Shown: one piece after another, positions 1 through 9,064 of the stretch | Numbering within the stretch: the first letter of the stretch is position 1 | Layout: every line of letters starts with the position of its first letter | Origin: Sphingomonadales bacterium 32-65-25 | Lineage (GTDB): Bacteria; Pseudomonadota; Alphaproteobacteria; Sphingomonadales; Sphingomonadaceae | Assembly: GCA_002280855.1 (NCBI GenBank) | Contig: NCEU01000005.1 | Span: forward strand, 186,001-250,000 | DNA: 64,000 bases | Direction of reading: 5' to 3' | Notes under the pieces: model-generated | Told to the model about the DNA's origin: nothing | Databases searched by the model: none | Seen by the model: only the letters and a program-made list of their open reading frames with translations | Translations under genes and position numbers: made by a program

Positions 1-169
1 GCGCAGCGAAGCCGCCAGCGCCAATCCGCAGGATGCCGCCAAGGCGCTGCGTTCAGTGAAGATCGCCGAGAAGATCTGCGCGGAAGGCAACAGCCACGAA
101 GCCGCGAAGAAGTTCGCCCAGGCCCGCACACAGCTCGCCAGCACCGTGCAGTTCGCCGAGCGGCGTTGA
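1..169 (+). CDS. Hypothetical protein, C-terminal fragment
   Basis: Only the last 55 codons are present, and the start lies outside the window. The visible part is alanine-rich and predicted helical, with one cysteine in a KICAEGNSHEAAKK stretch, and ends QFAERR-stop (TGA 167-169). A strong intrinsic terminator follows 37 bp later, which supports this being the real end of a transcription unit. I do not recognise the family. The spacing of charged and Ala residues resembles small periplasmic helical proteins, but that is only an impression. Confidence 0.6.
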   Translation, partial: RSEAASANPQDAAKALRSVKIAEKICAEGNSHEAAKKFAQARTQLASTVQFAERR

Positions 170-206
170 AACCCGCCTGCCGGCGCCCTCCCGCCGGCTG
201 GTCATG

Positions 207-243
207 CGGCGGCCACCCAGACCCGGGGTGGCCGCCGTTTTTT
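207..243 (+). terminator. Rho-independent terminator
   Basis: A perfect 12-bp stem (CGGCGGCCACCC at 207-218 with GGGTGGCCGCCG at 226-237) encloses a 7-nt loop and is followed directly by six T residues (238-243). It terminates the plus-strand gene that ends at 169. In the opposite direction there is no T-run, so it would not serve pgi, whose stop codon begins at 247. Confidence 0.92.
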
Positions 244-246
244 CGT

Positions 247-1749
247 TCAGAGTCCCGCCCGCGCAACCAGTGCGGCGGTGGAGGGATCGAAGCCCAGATC
301 TTCGCCTGCCAGCAGGGCATTGGCCAGTTCCTTGCCCAGTTCCACGCCCCATTGATCGAACGGGTTGATGCCGAGCAGCACGGCGGCCACGAACGTCCGG
401 TGTTCGTAAAAGGCGATGAGCGCACCCAGCGTCGCCGGATCGAGGCGATCGAGCAGAAAGGTGGAGGATGGCCGGTTGCCGCTGAACGTCTTGGCGTGGG
501 CCAGCGCGGCATCGCCGCCGGACAGCGCCAGTGCCGCTTCGAAACTGCGGCCCTTCAGCAGTGCAGCACCTTGCGCGAAGCAATTGGCCAGCAGCTGGCG
601 ATGGTGAGTGGCGGGCAAGCCGTGCGCCGGTTCCAGCACGGCCACAAACTCCACCGGGCCAACGCAGGTGCCCTGGTGGATCAGCTGGAACACGGCATGC
701 TGGGCATCGGTGCCGGTGCCGCCCCAGGTGATGGCGGCGGTTGGCCCGGGCAGTGGGCTGCCATCGCGGGCAACGCCCTTGCCGTTCGATTCCATTTCCA
801 GCTGTTGCAGATAGGAAGGCAGCAGCCGCAGCCGTTCATCATAGGCAAACACGCCGCGCGTCTGCTGGCCCTGGCCGTGGGCGGCCCACACATCGGCAAG
901 CGCGGCCAAAACCGGCAGGTTGTGCGCCAACGGGGTGTCACGAAAATGCGCGTCCATGGCGGCGGCGCCGGCGCGCAACTGGCTGAGCGCGCCCGGCCCG
1001 CAACGAATAGCGAGCGGCAGGCCGACGGCGGACCACAGCGAGTAACGCCCGCCCACGCTTTCGGCGAAGGGCAGCACATGGCCGGCACCCCACGAGGCGG
1101 CACGATCCGGGCGGGCGGTGATGGCGATGCAGTCGGAGCGGCGACCGGCCAGCCGCGCCAGCGCGGTTTCGGCGTTGGTCATGGTTTCGGCGGTGGTGAA
1201 GGTTTTCGAGATGACGACCAGCCGCGTTGTTGCCGGCTGGCAGGCGGCCAGTGCGCGGTGCAGCGCCTCGCCATCGATGTTGGAGACGACATGGATCGTG
1301 GGCCCATCTCCGTCACGGCCCAGCGCATCGTTCAGCAGCGCCGGCCCCAGCGCCGAACCGCCGATGCCGATCAGGATCACGTCGCTCACGCCCTCGGCGC
1401 GAAGCTGATCGGCGATGCGCGCAACGTCTGCGGCGGCGGCCTGGGCCACCGCAACATCAGCCGGGCTGCCGATGCCGCGCTCGGCAGTGTGAGTGGCGGC
1501 GCGGCCTTCCGATAGGTTCACGACCTCGCCGGCGAGCAGCCGCGCCCGCCAGCCCGGCAGATCGGCAGCGGTGCAGGCGGCCAGCTGTTGATCCAGCACC
1601 GGTAGCGGCAGGGCAAGGCGCGACAGATCCATGTGCAGCCCGCAGGCGCTGGCCGACAGGCGGGCCAGCCGATCAGGCTCGCCCGCGAAAAGGGCACGAA
1701 TATCGACCGGGGATGCCCCGGCAGCGCGGATGGCAGCAAGATGATCCAT
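247..1749 (-). CDS. pgi: Glucose-6-phosphate isomerase
   Basis: Interconverts glucose 6-phosphate and fructose 6-phosphate in the cytoplasm. The 500-residue product has the SIS-fold phosphosugar sites GIGGSALGP and SKTFTTAETMTN, the first PGI signature GGRYSLWSAVGLP, the catalytic glutamate region EMESNGKGV, the catalytic histidine in GTDAQHAVF, and the second signature FDQWGVELGKELA with the conserved lysine near the C-terminus. It is somewhat shorter than the E. coli enzyme (about 549 aa). The reading frame stays open upstream of MDHLAAIRA, but the extra sequence does not look like PGI, so the ATG at 1749 is taken as the start. Divergent from rnc. Confidence 0.95.
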   Translation of the reverse strand: MDHLAAIRAAGASPVDIRALFAGEPDRLARLSASACGLHMDLSRLALPLPVLDQQLAACTAADLPGWRARLLAGEVVNLSEGRAATHTAERGIGSPADVAVAQAAAADVARIADQLRAEGVSDVILIGIGGSALGPALLNDALGRDGDGPTIHVVSNIDGEALHRALAACQPATTRLVVISKTFTTAETMTNAETALARLAGRRSDCIAITARPDRAASWGAGHVLPFAESVGGRYSLWSAVGLPLAIRCGPGALSQLRAGAAAMDAHFRDTPLAHNLPVLAALADVWAAHGQGQQTRGVFAYDERLRLLPSYLQQLEMESNGKGVARDGSPLPGPTAAITWGGTGTDAQHAVFQLIHQGTCVGPVEFVAVLEPAHGLPATHHRQLLANCFAQGAALLKGRSFEAALALSGGDAALAHAKTFSGNRPSSTFLLDRLDPATLGALIAFYEHRTFVAAVLLGINPFDQWGVELGKELANALLAGEDLGFDPSTAALVARAGL

Positions 1750-1862
1750 GCGCGCTGTTTTCCGGCCTTGGGCGTGCGAAGTCCAGCCCTGTTGCGGCCA
1801 AAGGCTTGACCGGCTGGTGCAATCGGCCCACGGCGAAGCCGATGACTCGAAAGCGCAAGGCG

Positions 1863-2579
1863 ATGCCCGATCCGGGGCCCGGCCCCGAATTGGCCCGTGC
1901 CGACCGGATGGAGCGGCTGGCGGCGTTCGCACGCGATGTGCTGGGCCATGAATTTGCCGATCTGGCGCTGCTCGACCGCGCGCTCACCCATGGCAGCGCC
2001 ACCCGCCAGCCCGGCGCCAGTTACCAGCGGCTGGAGTTCCTGGGCGATCGCGTGCTCGGCTGCGTGGTCGCTGGCCTGCTCTATGGTCAGCATGATGAAG
2101 CCGAAGGCCGACTGACGGCGCGGCTGCACGCCATGGTGGAAGGCCCGGCCAACGCCCGCGTGGCGCGCGGCTGGAACGCCGGGCCGCTGATCGCGATGGA
2201 ACCGGTGAGCCGCGGCAAGGGCCTGGCCGACAGTGACAATGTGCTGGGCGATGTGGCCGAAGCGGTAACGGCGGCGGTGTTCATCGATGGCGGCTGGACG
2301 GCGGCTTCGGCGTTTGTCACCCGCCACTGGGGCCCGATGATGCAATCGGATCACCCGTTCCTGAACGATCCCAAGAGTGCCCTGCAGCAATGGGCGCTGA
2401 AACGCCGGCTGGGCATGCCGGATTATCTGGTGGTAAACCGCGATGGCCCCGATCACGCGCCAGTGTTCACCGTGGAAGTGACGGTGCGTGGCGCCCCGCC
2501 GGCCAGTGCCACCGGCAAATCCCGGCAAGAGGCCGAAAAGGCCGCCGCCACCCTGTTGTTGAAAAGCCTTGAAGCATGA
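1863..2579 (+). CDS. rnc: Ribonuclease III
   Basis: Double-strand-specific endoribonuclease for rRNA and mRNA processing. The 238-residue product shows the RNase III signature RLEFLGDRVLG (about residues 56-66) and the second metal-site helix DVAEAVTAAVFIDGG. The C-terminal dsRNA-binding domain begins about DPKSALQQW and ends GKSRQEAEKAAATLLLKSLEA. The start is ambiguous: an in-frame ATG seven codons upstream (1842, MTRKRKA) is equally possible, and neither has a strong ribosome-binding site. The stop overlaps the era start (ATGA), the usual coupled rnc-era pair. Confidence 0.95.
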   Translation: MPDPGPGPELARADRMERLAAFARDVLGHEFADLALLDRALTHGSATRQPGASYQRLEFLGDRVLGCVVAGLLYGQHDEAEGRLTARLHAMVEGPANARVARGWNAGPLIAMEPVSRGKGLADSDNVLGDVAEAVTAAVFIDGGWTAASAFVTRHWGPMMQSDHPFLNDPKSALQQWALKRRLGMPDYLVVNRDGPDHAPVFTVEVTVRGAPPASATGKSRQEAEKAAATLLLKSLEA

Positions 2580-3490
2580 CCAGTGAACTGACCCCCATTA
2601 CAACTCGCTGCGGCACCATCGCCGTTGTTGGCGCGCCCAACGCGGGCAAATCCACGTTGGTCAACGCGTTGGTGGGCCAGAAGGTCGCCATCGTGTCGCC
2701 CAAGGTGCAGACGACGCGGCAGCGGCTGGTGGGCATCGCCATCCATGAAAGTGCGCAGATGCTGCTGGTGGATACGCCCGGCATCTTTGCCCCTCGCCGC
2801 CGGCTGGACCGCGCCATGGTGAAGGCGGCCTGGGATGGCGCGACCGATGCCGAGGTGATCGTGCTGGTGATCGATGCCAAGGCCGGGCTGAAAGGCGATG
2901 TGCCCGAGATCATCGCCACCTTGGCCAATCGCCGTGAACCGAAACTGCTGGTGCTCAACAAGGTTGATATCTGCGTGAAGGAGCGGCTGCTCGATCTGGC
3001 CAGCCGCTGCAACGAACTGGCGACGTTCGAGGAAATCTTCTTCATCAGCGCCAGCACCGGGGATGGCGTTACCGAACTGAAGGCGGCGCTGGCCGCACGC
3101 CTGCCGCTGAGCCCGTGGCATTATCCGGAAGACCAGCTGAGCGATGCCACCACCCGCCTGATGGCGACCGAACTGACGCGTGAGCAGCTGTATCTGCAAC
3201 TGCACGCCGAACTGCCCTACGCCGCCACCGTTGAAACCGAAAAGTGGGAAGAGCGTCGCGACGGCAGCGTGGCCATCCACCAGCAGATCATCATCGAGCG
3301 GGACAGCCAGAAAGCCATCGTGCTGGGCAAGAGCGGCAGCCGCATCAAGGAAATCGGCGCGACGTCGCGGGCCAACATTGCCGACCTGCTGGGCCGCAAG
3401 GTCCACCTGTTCCTGCACATCAAGGTGCGGGCCGATTGGGGGGATGACCGCAGCCTCTACAGCGCGGTCGGCCTCGATTTCGTGGATTAA
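2576..3490 (+). CDS. era: GTPase Era
   Basis: Essential Ras-like GTPase that binds 16S rRNA and helps 30S subunit maturation. The 304-residue product has the G1 loop GAPNAGKST (residues 19-27), G3 DTPG, G4 NKVD and a G5 SAS motif. It ends with a KH RNA-binding domain containing VLGKSGSRIKEIG and the terminal HLFLHIKVRADW segment. It is translationally coupled to rnc by a 4-nt ATGA overlap. Its TAA stop (3488-3490) overlaps the TAA of the convergent PEP-CTERM gene in a single TTAA palindrome. Confidence 0.97.
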   Translation: MTSELTPITTRCGTIAVVGAPNAGKSTLVNALVGQKVAIVSPKVQTTRQRLVGIAIHESAQMLLVDTPGIFAPRRRLDRAMVKAAWDGATDAEVIVLVIDAKAGLKGDVPEIIATLANRREPKLLVLNKVDICVKERLLDLASRCNELATFEEIFFISASTGDGVTELKAALAARLPLSPWHYPEDQLSDATTRLMATELTREQLYLQLHAELPYAATVETEKWEERRDGSVAIHQQIIIERDSQKAIVLGKSGSRIKEIGATSRANIADLLGRKVHLFLHIKVRADWGDDRSLYSAVGLDFVD

Positions 3491-4197
3491 GCTGCGACGA
3501 TCCGCTGGCGGCGCGCCATCGCGCCGATCAAGCCAAAGCCGGCAATCAACATCGCCCAGCTCGACGGTTCCGGGATGGGATCGCCGCCCGGATTGAAGCC
3601 GCCATCGTTGGTGCCCATGCCGACACCGGAAGTGCCCAGGCCGCTGCCGGTGATGGACTGGTAGCGCACGATGAAGTTGTTGAAGATCACCGAGGTGATG
3701 TTGTTGGCGAAGCTCAGCGCGAATTCCTGCGTCGCCACATTGCCGTTGGTGACGCCGCCGCCACCACCGCCGCTGCAGTTGTTGTTGGCCGTCAGGCAGA
3801 AATCGATGGTGGTCTGGCCGCCAATCTGCGGGAAGCCGGCGTTGATGACGGCTGTGCCGAACGGACCCGAAATCGGAGTTGCCCCGATGATTTCCGGATT
3901 GCCGTTGAAACCAAAGCTGGAGATGCGGCCGCCGACAGGCGCGGTCGAGAGCGTGTTGTCGATCTCGGCAGAGAAGTTCCAGACCTGCCCGGCCACACTG
4001 TTCAGGGTGAACGTTATTGCTGACATCAGACCAGATTGGTTCTGCTCTTCAATGATGCCATTGTAGTTGTAGGTGAACGACTTGCCGACATCGGCCGACG
4101 TGACCGTGATCGGCGAATTCACCAGCGGCACCACGGCGGCAGCAGGAGCAGCCACCAGAGCCAAGGCAAAAGCGAACGCAAACTTGTTCATAATCAT
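3487..4197 (-). CDS. PEPxxWA-CTERM sorting domain protein
   Basis: Secreted protein of about 236 residues. It has an N-terminal signal peptide (MNKFAFAFALALVAAPAAA), a beta-rich middle with many Asn/Thr and a hexaglycine run after NNNCS, and the C-terminal sorting signal PEPSSWAMLIAGFGLIGAMARR. In this family the C-terminal segment is recognised by an exosortase-type system that delivers the protein to the outer surface or extracellular matrix. The molecular function is unknown. The start at 4197 (MIMNKF) is preferred because a GGGG ribosome-binding site lies 5-6 nt upstream; the ATG at 4191 is also possible. The gene is visibly less GC-rich than its neighbours. Confidence 0.85.
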   Translation of the reverse strand: MIMNKFAFAFALALVAAPAAAVVPLVNSPITVTSADVGKSFTYNYNGIIEEQNQSGLMSAITFTLNSVAGQVWNFSAEIDNTLSTAPVGGRISSFGFNGNPEIIGATPISGPFGTAVINAGFPQIGGQTTIDFCLTANNNCSGGGGGGVTNGNVATQEFALSFANNITSVIFNNFIVRYQSITGSGLGTSGVGMGTNDGGFNPGGDPIPEPSSWAMLIAGFGLIGAMARRQRIVAA

Positions 4198-4300
4198 TAA
4201 CACCCCGTTACTAGTGTATAAATAGACGATTCGCGTTCCTGAATCTATTCCAAATTTTTGGTTAACGCGCATATTTGCTGCGCCGGGCACGCTTGCCACT

Positions 4301-5041
4301 ATGATGGCCGCCATGATCCGCGTTGAACCTGCACTGGTGGTGGCCCTTGCCCCGCACGGCGAGCATGCCGTGGTGGCGCGATTCCTGTCGGCGGATCAGG
4401 GGCTTGTCGCGGCCTATGTGCAGGGCGGGCGCGGGCGCAAGCTGCGGCCGGTGCTGCAGATCGGCAATCGCGTCGCGCTCGATCTGGTAACGAAATCGCC
4501 CCAGCAACTGGCCTTTGCGACTGTGCATCCGCTGGGCACCAACATGGCGATGATGCACGGGCCGGCGGCGCTGGCGCTGGTCGATTATCTCGCCAGCCTG
4601 TCGGCCACCTGTTTGAACGAGGGCGAAGCCCAGCCGCGACTGTTCCCGTTGTTTGATGCACTGTTTGGCGCGGCGGCCGCGGGCGCGCTGGCGACAGACG
4701 TTGGCCCGGCGCTGGTACGGCTGGAACTGGCGCTGCTCGCCGATCTTGGGCTGGGCCTCGATCTAACCAGTTGCGCAGCCACTGGCGCGACCAGTGATCT
4801 GGCGTTTGTTTCGCCCAAGTCTCGCCAGGCTGTGAGCCGTGGCGCGGGGGAGCCTTGGGCGGCGAAATTGCTGCGCTTGCCCGTCTTCCTGCTGGGTGAG
4901 GGCGAATCCAATGCCGCTGCCATTGCCGACGGCCTGGCGCTCACCGGGCACTTCCTCGCCCGCGAAGTACTGCGTGATGGCGTGGCGGCAAAGCGCTGCT
5001 GGACCGCCCGCGAACGGTTGGTAAGCCTGCTCACCCGCTGA
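4301..5041 (+). CDS. recO: DNA repair protein RecO
   Basis: Recombination mediator that, with RecR, loads RecA on SSB-coated single-stranded DNA. The 246-residue product has the typical N-terminal OB-fold start (VALAPHGEHAVVARFLSADQGLVAAYVQGGRG), followed by helical domains containing LRLELALLADLGLGLDLTSCAATG, and the usual family length. Three in-frame ATGs (4301, 4304, 4313) could start it; MIRVEPALV at 4313 aligns best with family N-termini. It is transcribed away from the PEP-CTERM gene, across an AT-richer intergenic stretch of about 100 bp that probably holds both promoters. Confidence 0.9.
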   Translation: MMAAMIRVEPALVVALAPHGEHAVVARFLSADQGLVAAYVQGGRGRKLRPVLQIGNRVALDLVTKSPQQLAFATVHPLGTNMAMMHGPAALALVDYLASLSATCLNEGEAQPRLFPLFDALFGAAAAGALATDVGPALVRLELALLADLGLGLDLTSCAATGATSDLAFVSPKSRQAVSRGAGEPWAAKLLRLPVFLLGEGESNAAAIADGLALTGHFLAREVLRDGVAAKRCWTARERLVSLLTR

Positions 5042-5082
5042 CACCGCTTGCGGGCAATGCCCGCCACCGCTAACCCATCGCC

Positions 5083-7329
5083 ATGGCCAGCCTCCCCCCC
5101 GAAAGCGACAATATCATCGAAGCCCCGTTCGGCGCGGCGCTGGGCGATCGCTATCTCGTCTATGCCCTCTCCACCATCACCGCGCGATCATTGCCCGATC
5201 TGCGCGATGGTCTGAAACCGGTGCACCGCCGCCTGTTGTGGGCGATGCGGCTGCTGAAGCTGAACCCCGATCAGGGCTACAAGAAATGCGCCCGCGTGGT
5301 GGGGGACGTGATCGGCAAATATCACCCGCACGGTGACCAATCGGTTTATGACGCGATGGTCCGACTGGCGCAGAGTTTTGCGCTGCGGGTGCCGCTGGTC
5401 GATGGCCAGGGCAATTTCGGCAATATCGACGGCGATAACGCGGCGGCCATGCGCTACACCGAAGCGCGGCTGACCGATGCCGCCATCCGCCTGATGGACG
5501 GGCTGGACGAAGAATCGGTGCCGATGCGCACCACCTATAATGGCGAAGAGGAAGAGCCGGAGGTATTCCCCGGCCTGTTCCCCAACCTGCTGGTCAACGG
5601 CGCGGCCGGCATCGCGGTCGGCATGGCCACCTCCATCCCGCCGCACAATGTGGTGGAAATTGTCGATGCGGCGCTGCACCTGCTGCGCGCACCCGATGCA
5701 CCGGAAACCGATCTGCTGCAGTTCGTCACCGGGCCTGATTTTCCCACCGGCGGTGTGCTGGTCGAACCGCGGGCCAGCATCGCCGAATCCTATCTCATCG
5801 GGCGGGGCAGTTTCCGCCTGCGCGCGCGCTGGAGCGTGGAAGACCAGGGCCGCGGCACCTGGACGATCATCATCAGCGAAATCCCGTATCAGGTGCTGAA
5901 GGGCAAATTGATCGAGCAATTGGCCGAACTGATCACCGAGAAGAAGCTGCCGATCCTCGCCGACGTGGCGGATGAAAGCGACGAGCAGCTGCGCATCGTC
6001 ATCACACCGAAATCGCGCAATGTTGATGCCGACGTGCTGATGGAAAGCCTGTTCAAGCTGACCGATCTGGAAGTGCGCATCCCGCTCAACATGAACGTGC
6101 TGGATGAAGGCCGGCCGGGCGTGCTGGGGCTCAAACCCGTGATCGCCAAGTGGCTCATTCACCAGCGCGAAGTGCTGGTTGCCCGCTCGCGCTATCGGCT
6201 TGGCCGGATTGAGGCGCGGCTGGAAGTGCTCGGCGGCTTTCTCAAGGCCTATCTCAACCTGGATGAGGTGATCCGCATCATCCGCGAAGCCGATGATGCC
6301 AAGGCCGAGCTGATTGCGGCCTTTGATCTGACTGCGGTGCAGGCTGAAGCCATTCTCAACATGCGGCTGCGCAGCTTGCGCCGGCTGGAAGAGATCGAGA
6401 TCACCCGCGAAAACAAGGCGCTGACGGAGGAAGCCAAGGGCCTGCGTGGCCTGATCGACAGCGAGGCGCAGCAAACCGAGCGGCTGGCCACCGATCTGGC
6501 CGCGCTGCGCGTCGCCTATGGCCCCACGACCCTGCTCGGCCGCCGCCGCACCAGTATCGCGGATGCGCCGCAAGTGAAGTTCGTGCCGATCGAGGCGATG
6601 ATCGAGAAGGAACCGCTGACCATCATCTGTTCGGCCATGGGCTGGATTCGCGCGATGAAGGGCCATGTCGATCTGGCCAGCACCGAAGCGCTGAAGTTCA
6701 AGGAAGGCGACGGGCCGGCCTACGCCTTCCACGCCTTCACCACCGATCGCCTGGTGCTGGCGGCCAGCGATGGCCGTTTCTACACGCTCTCTCCCGATCG
6801 CCTGCCCGGCGGACGCGGCCTGGGCGAGCCGTTGCGGCTGATGATCGATCTGGCGGAAGGGACGGAGATTGTCAGCCTGTTCACACACCAGCCCGATCGC
6901 CGCCTGCTGCTCGTGGCCAGCGATGGTCGCGGTTTCCAGATCGACAGTGCCGAGCTGCTGGCGGAAACCCGCAAGGGCAAGGTGATCATGTCACCCAAGG
7001 GCGATGCGCGGCTGGCCATTGTGCGCTGGATCTCCCCGGCCGACGACATGGTGGCGGTGATCGGCGAGAACCGCAAACTGCTGGTGTTCCCGCTGGAAGA
7101 ACTGCCGCAGATGCAGAAAGGCCAGGGCGTGGCGCTGCAGAAATACAAGGATGGCGGCATGAGCGACGTGCGGACGTTCGTGATGGCGGAAGGGCTGAGC
7201 TGGCCAATGGGCGGCGACAGTGGCCGCACCCGCACGGAAGCCGACCTGACTTTCTGGAAGGGCGCACGCGCCAGCGCCGGCCGGATGCCACCCAACGGCT
7301 TCCCACGCGACAACAAGTTCACCGCCTGA
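5083..7329 (+). CDS. parC: DNA topoisomerase IV subunit A
   Basis: Catalytic subunit of topoisomerase IV, which decatenates sister chromosomes. The 748-residue product opens with [20 protein letters not shown]. It continues through the quinolone-pocket region [17 protein letters not shown] and carries the active-site tyrosine in [10 protein letters not shown] (residues about 120-129). A coiled-coil tower (around [18 protein letters not shown]) is followed by a degenerate C-terminal beta-pinwheel. The length and the degenerate C-terminal domain favour ParC over GyrA. The position of E. coli ParC Ser80 is Gln here, followed by Ser. It starts 41 bp after recO and may be cotranscribed. Confidence 0.94.
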   Translation: MASLPPESDNIIEAPFGAALGDRYLVYALSTITARSLPDLRDGLKPVHRRLLWAMRLLKLNPDQGYKKCARVVGDVIGKYHPHGDQSVYDAMVRLAQSFALRVPLVDGQGNFGNIDGDNAAAMRYTEARLTDAAIRLMDGLDEESVPMRTTYNGEEEEPEVFPGLFPNLLVNGAAGIAVGMATSIPPHNVVEIVDAALHLLRAPDAPETDLLQFVTGPDFPTGGVLVEPRASIAESYLIGRGSFRLRARWSVEDQGRGTWTIIISEIPYQVLKGKLIEQLAELITEKKLPILADVADESDEQLRIVITPKSRNVDADVLMESLFKLTDLEVRIPLNMNVLDEGRPGVLGLKPVIAKWLIHQREVLVARSRYRLGRIEARLEVLGGFLKAYLNLDEVIRIIREADDAKAELIAAFDLTAVQAEAILNMRLRSLRRLEEIEITRENKALTEEAKGLRGLIDSEAQQTERLATDLAALRVAYGPTTLLGRRRTSIADAPQVKFVPIEAMIEKEPLTIICSAMGWIRAMKGHVDLASTEALKFKEGDGPAYAFHAFTTDRLVLAASDGRFYTLSPDRLPGGRGLGEPLRLMIDLAEGTEIVSLFTHQPDRRLLLVASDGRGFQIDSAELLAETRKGKVIMSPKGDARLAIVRWISPADDMVAVIGENRKLLVFPLEELPQMQKGQGVALQKYKDGGMSDVRTFVMAEGLSWPMGGDSGRTRTEADLTFWKGARASAGRMPPNGFPRDNKFTA

Positions 7330-7369
7330 GCACTCGCCAGCACCGCCGGGCCGGGGTAAGGATGGCGCC

Positions 7370-7555
7370 ATGATCGGTGTCATCCTTATTGCTGTGCTGA
7401 ACGTCGCCATGTTCGCCTGGTTTTTCTACCTGGCGGCCAAGGATCCATCGAACGTGTTCAAGCGCCGCCGCCCGCCCACGGGCGACGATAACAGCAGCAC
7501 ACCCGCCGCTTCTGGCGCTGATCAGGGTGGCATCCAGCCGCCGACGCAGGGTTGA
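7370..7555 (+). CDS. Small single-pass membrane protein 1
   Basis: A 61-residue protein with one N-terminal transmembrane helix (residues 2-22, MIGVILIAVLNVAMFAWFFY), a short basic patch FKRRR, and a polar Gly/Ser/Pro/Gln tail that is probably disordered. An AAGG lies about 9 nt before the ATG. It is the first of three consecutive small genes of the same design between parC and the SPFH gene. I do not recognise a family. The conserved design (helix, basic patch, low-complexity polar tail) argues for a real gene, but coding status rests on architecture only. Confidence 0.55.
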   Translation: MIGVILIAVLNVAMFAWFFYLAAKDPSNVFKRRRPPTGDDNSSTPAASGADQGGIQPPTQG

Positions 7556-7561
7556 ACCGAC

Positions 7562-7735
7562 ATGGTGGTTGTCATCCTCATCCTGCTGTCCCTGGGCGTC
7601 GCCGGCTTCATCATGGTCAGCGACGCGCGCAAGAACGACAGTTTCAAGCGGCTGGAGCAACGCGCCAGCGATGGCACCGTTGTCGACAGCAGCAGTGACG
7701 GCGATGCCGGCGGTGATGGCAGCGGGGGCGATTGA
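7562..7735 (+). CDS. Small single-pass membrane protein 2
   Basis: A 57-residue protein starting 6 nt after its upstream neighbour. One hydrophobic helix (MVVVILILLSLGVAGFIMV) is followed by a basic/amphipathic stretch (DARKNDSFKRLEQRA) and a strongly acidic tail rich in Asp, Ser and Gly, ending GGDGSGGD. No ribosome-binding site is evident, so translation may depend on coupling to the preceding gene. Family unknown. It matches the design of the flanking small genes. Confidence 0.5.
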   Translation: MVVVILILLSLGVAGFIMVSDARKNDSFKRLEQRASDGTVVDSSSDGDAGGDGSGGD

Positions 7736-7773
7736 CCCCGGCAGGCGTCCGGCCGTGAACGGCGGCTGAGCCA

Positions 7774-8097
7774 ATGACGGCGATCATCATCATCATCGTC
7801 GTGGTGATTGCCGTGTTCCTGCTGTTTGGTGCCCGCGCCAGCCGGGCTGCGGCGCCTTCGCCCTTGCCCCGCCCTCCTCTGTCGCGCCGCGATATCCCGC
7901 CTGATCCGATCATCGATCCCGGCCTTGATCCATTGATCGAACCCTGGGCGGATGATGTGCCAGCGCGGCTGCGCTCCGACGAATTGATCAGCGACGACGC
8001 GCCGTTCGCACCCGGTGGTGGCGACTTTGGCGGCGGCGGCGCCAGCGGAGACTGGGACGACGACAGCAGCGATGAAAGCGGCAGCAGCGACGACTGA
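7774..8097 (+). CDS. Small membrane-anchored protein 3, acidic Gly/Ser/Asp tail
   Basis: A 107-residue protein. The N-terminal helix MTAIIIIIVVVIAVFLLFG is nearly pure Ile/Val. A proline-rich linker (about residues 28-60, repeated PP and DP steps) precedes an extremely acidic, glycine-rich C-terminus containing GGGDFGGGGASG and ending in alternating Asp and Ser. There is no recognisable enzymatic domain. The tail resembles the Gly/Ser tails of some TPM-family membrane proteins, but no TPM domain is present. It lies directly upstream of the promoter of the SPFH gene. Confidence 0.6.
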   Translation: MTAIIIIIVVVIAVFLLFGARASRAAAPSPLPRPPLSRRDIPPDPIIDPGLDPLIEPWADDVPARLRSDELISDDAPFAPGGGDFGGGGASGDWDDDSSDESGSSDD

Positions 8098-8103
8098 TTC
8101 TGC

Positions 8104-8131
8104 TTGCCCGTTCGGTTCGAATCGATATAAT
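8104..8131 (+). promoter_or_regulatory. Sigma70-type promoter for the SPFH-Arc pair
   Basis: A perfect TATAAT (-10, 8126-8131) is preceded by TTGCCC (-35, 8104-8109) with 16 bp between them. It sits in the only AT-rich patch between the third small membrane gene and the SPFH start at 8164, so the SPFH-Arc pair can be transcribed independently of parC. Confidence 0.65.
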
Positions 8132-8163
8132 TATGGTATCGCATTTAAATCGAGGAGATCAAT

Positions 8164-9057
8164 GTGACCACTCATGATCCGGCCCGGCAGCCCAGCCTTG
8201 AACGGGCCGGCGTTGGCGCCAACGGCATTGCCATGCTGTTCCTGTTGCTGATCAATCTGGTGGCGCTTGGCGCCGCCTTGCTGGCGCTGGTTGGCGGTGC
8301 GGGGCCGCTGGCGGTGCTGGGCGTGATCGCGCTGTCGCTCACCTTCGCCTTCGTCGCCACAGGCTTCTACATGCTGCAACCCAACGAAGGTGCGGCCATC
8401 ACCCTGTTTGGTGCCTATCGCGGCACCGATCGGGTGAATGGCCTGCGCTGGACCTGGCCGTGGATGGGCAAGCAGAAGATCAGCCTTCGCGCCAACAACC
8501 TGATTTCGCAGCAGATCAAGGTGAATGATCTGCGCGGCAACCCGATCGAGATCGCCGCGCAATTGGTGTGGCGTGTTACCGATACGGCGCAGGCGCTGTT
8601 CGACGTCGATGATTATCGCGGCTTCGTCACCGCCCAGGTGGAAGTGGCGGTGCGCACCATCGGCGCGCGTTACCCTTATGATGATTTCGAGCACAAGGAG
8701 ATCACCCTGCGCGGCGATCACGACCGCGTGTCGGGCGAACTGCGCGCCGAACTGATCAACCGGCTCAGCGTGGCCGGCATCACGGTGGATGAATGCGGCT
8801 TCACCCACCTCGCCTATGCCCCCGAAATTGCGGGTGCCATGCTGCGCCGCCAGCAGGCAGCCGCCGTGGTCGCCGCGCGCGAAACCTTGGTGGCGGGCGC
8901 GGTGGGCATGGTCGAAATGGCGCTGGCGCAGTTGAGCGAGAAGAACGTCGTCGAACTGGATGACGAGCGCAAGGCCGCCATGGTCTCCAACCTGATGGTG
9001 GTGCTGTGCGGCGAGCGCGAGACTCAGCCCATCGTCAACGCGGGCAGCCTCTATTGA
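8164..9057 (+). CDS. SPFH/Band 7 domain membrane protein
   Basis: A 297-residue prohibitin/slipin-type protein. Two hydrophobic helices (about residues 18-62) anchor an SPFH domain beginning at [18 protein letters not shown] and running through [32 protein letters not shown] helical segment [20 protein letters not shown] follows. SPFH proteins form oligomeric membrane scaffolds; the partner here is unknown. It starts at GTG (8164) behind a strong GAGGAG. The ATG two bases upstream (8162) is followed immediately by TGA and cannot be the start. The neighbouring Arc-like gene follows after 7 nt. Confidence 0.85.
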   Translation: MTTHDPARQPSLERAGVGANGIAMLFLLLINLVALGAALLALVGGAGPLAVLGVIALSLTFAFVATGFYMLQPNEGAAITLFGAYRGTDRVNGLRWTWPWMGKQKISLRANNLISQQIKVNDLRGNPIEIAAQLVWRVTDTAQALFDVDDYRGFVTAQVEVAVRTIGARYPYDDFEHKEITLRGDHDRVSGELRAELINRLSVAGITVDECGFTHLAYAPEIAGAMLRRQQAAAVVAARETLVAGAVGMVEMALAQLSEKNVVELDDERKAAMVSNLMVVLCGERETQPIVNAGSLY

Positions 9058-9064
9058 CGGTGCG

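Noticed and set aside
166..1515. Long plus-strand ORF opposite pgi
   Set aside because: It is a shadow of pgi: Arg/Gly/Gln-rich composition, no recognisable motif, and the minus-strand frame encodes a complete isomerase.
4197..4211. TTAA-N7-TTAC as a CtrA-binding site upstream of the PEP-CTERM gene
   Set aside because: It matches 7 of 8 conserved bases but overlaps the start codon, and one imperfect site is not enough evidence.
5050..5064. Hairpin GCGGGC-AAT-GCCCGC between recO and parC as a terminator
   Set aside because: The stem is only 6 bp, there is no T-run, and parC follows at once. It is too weak to call in a GC-rich genome.
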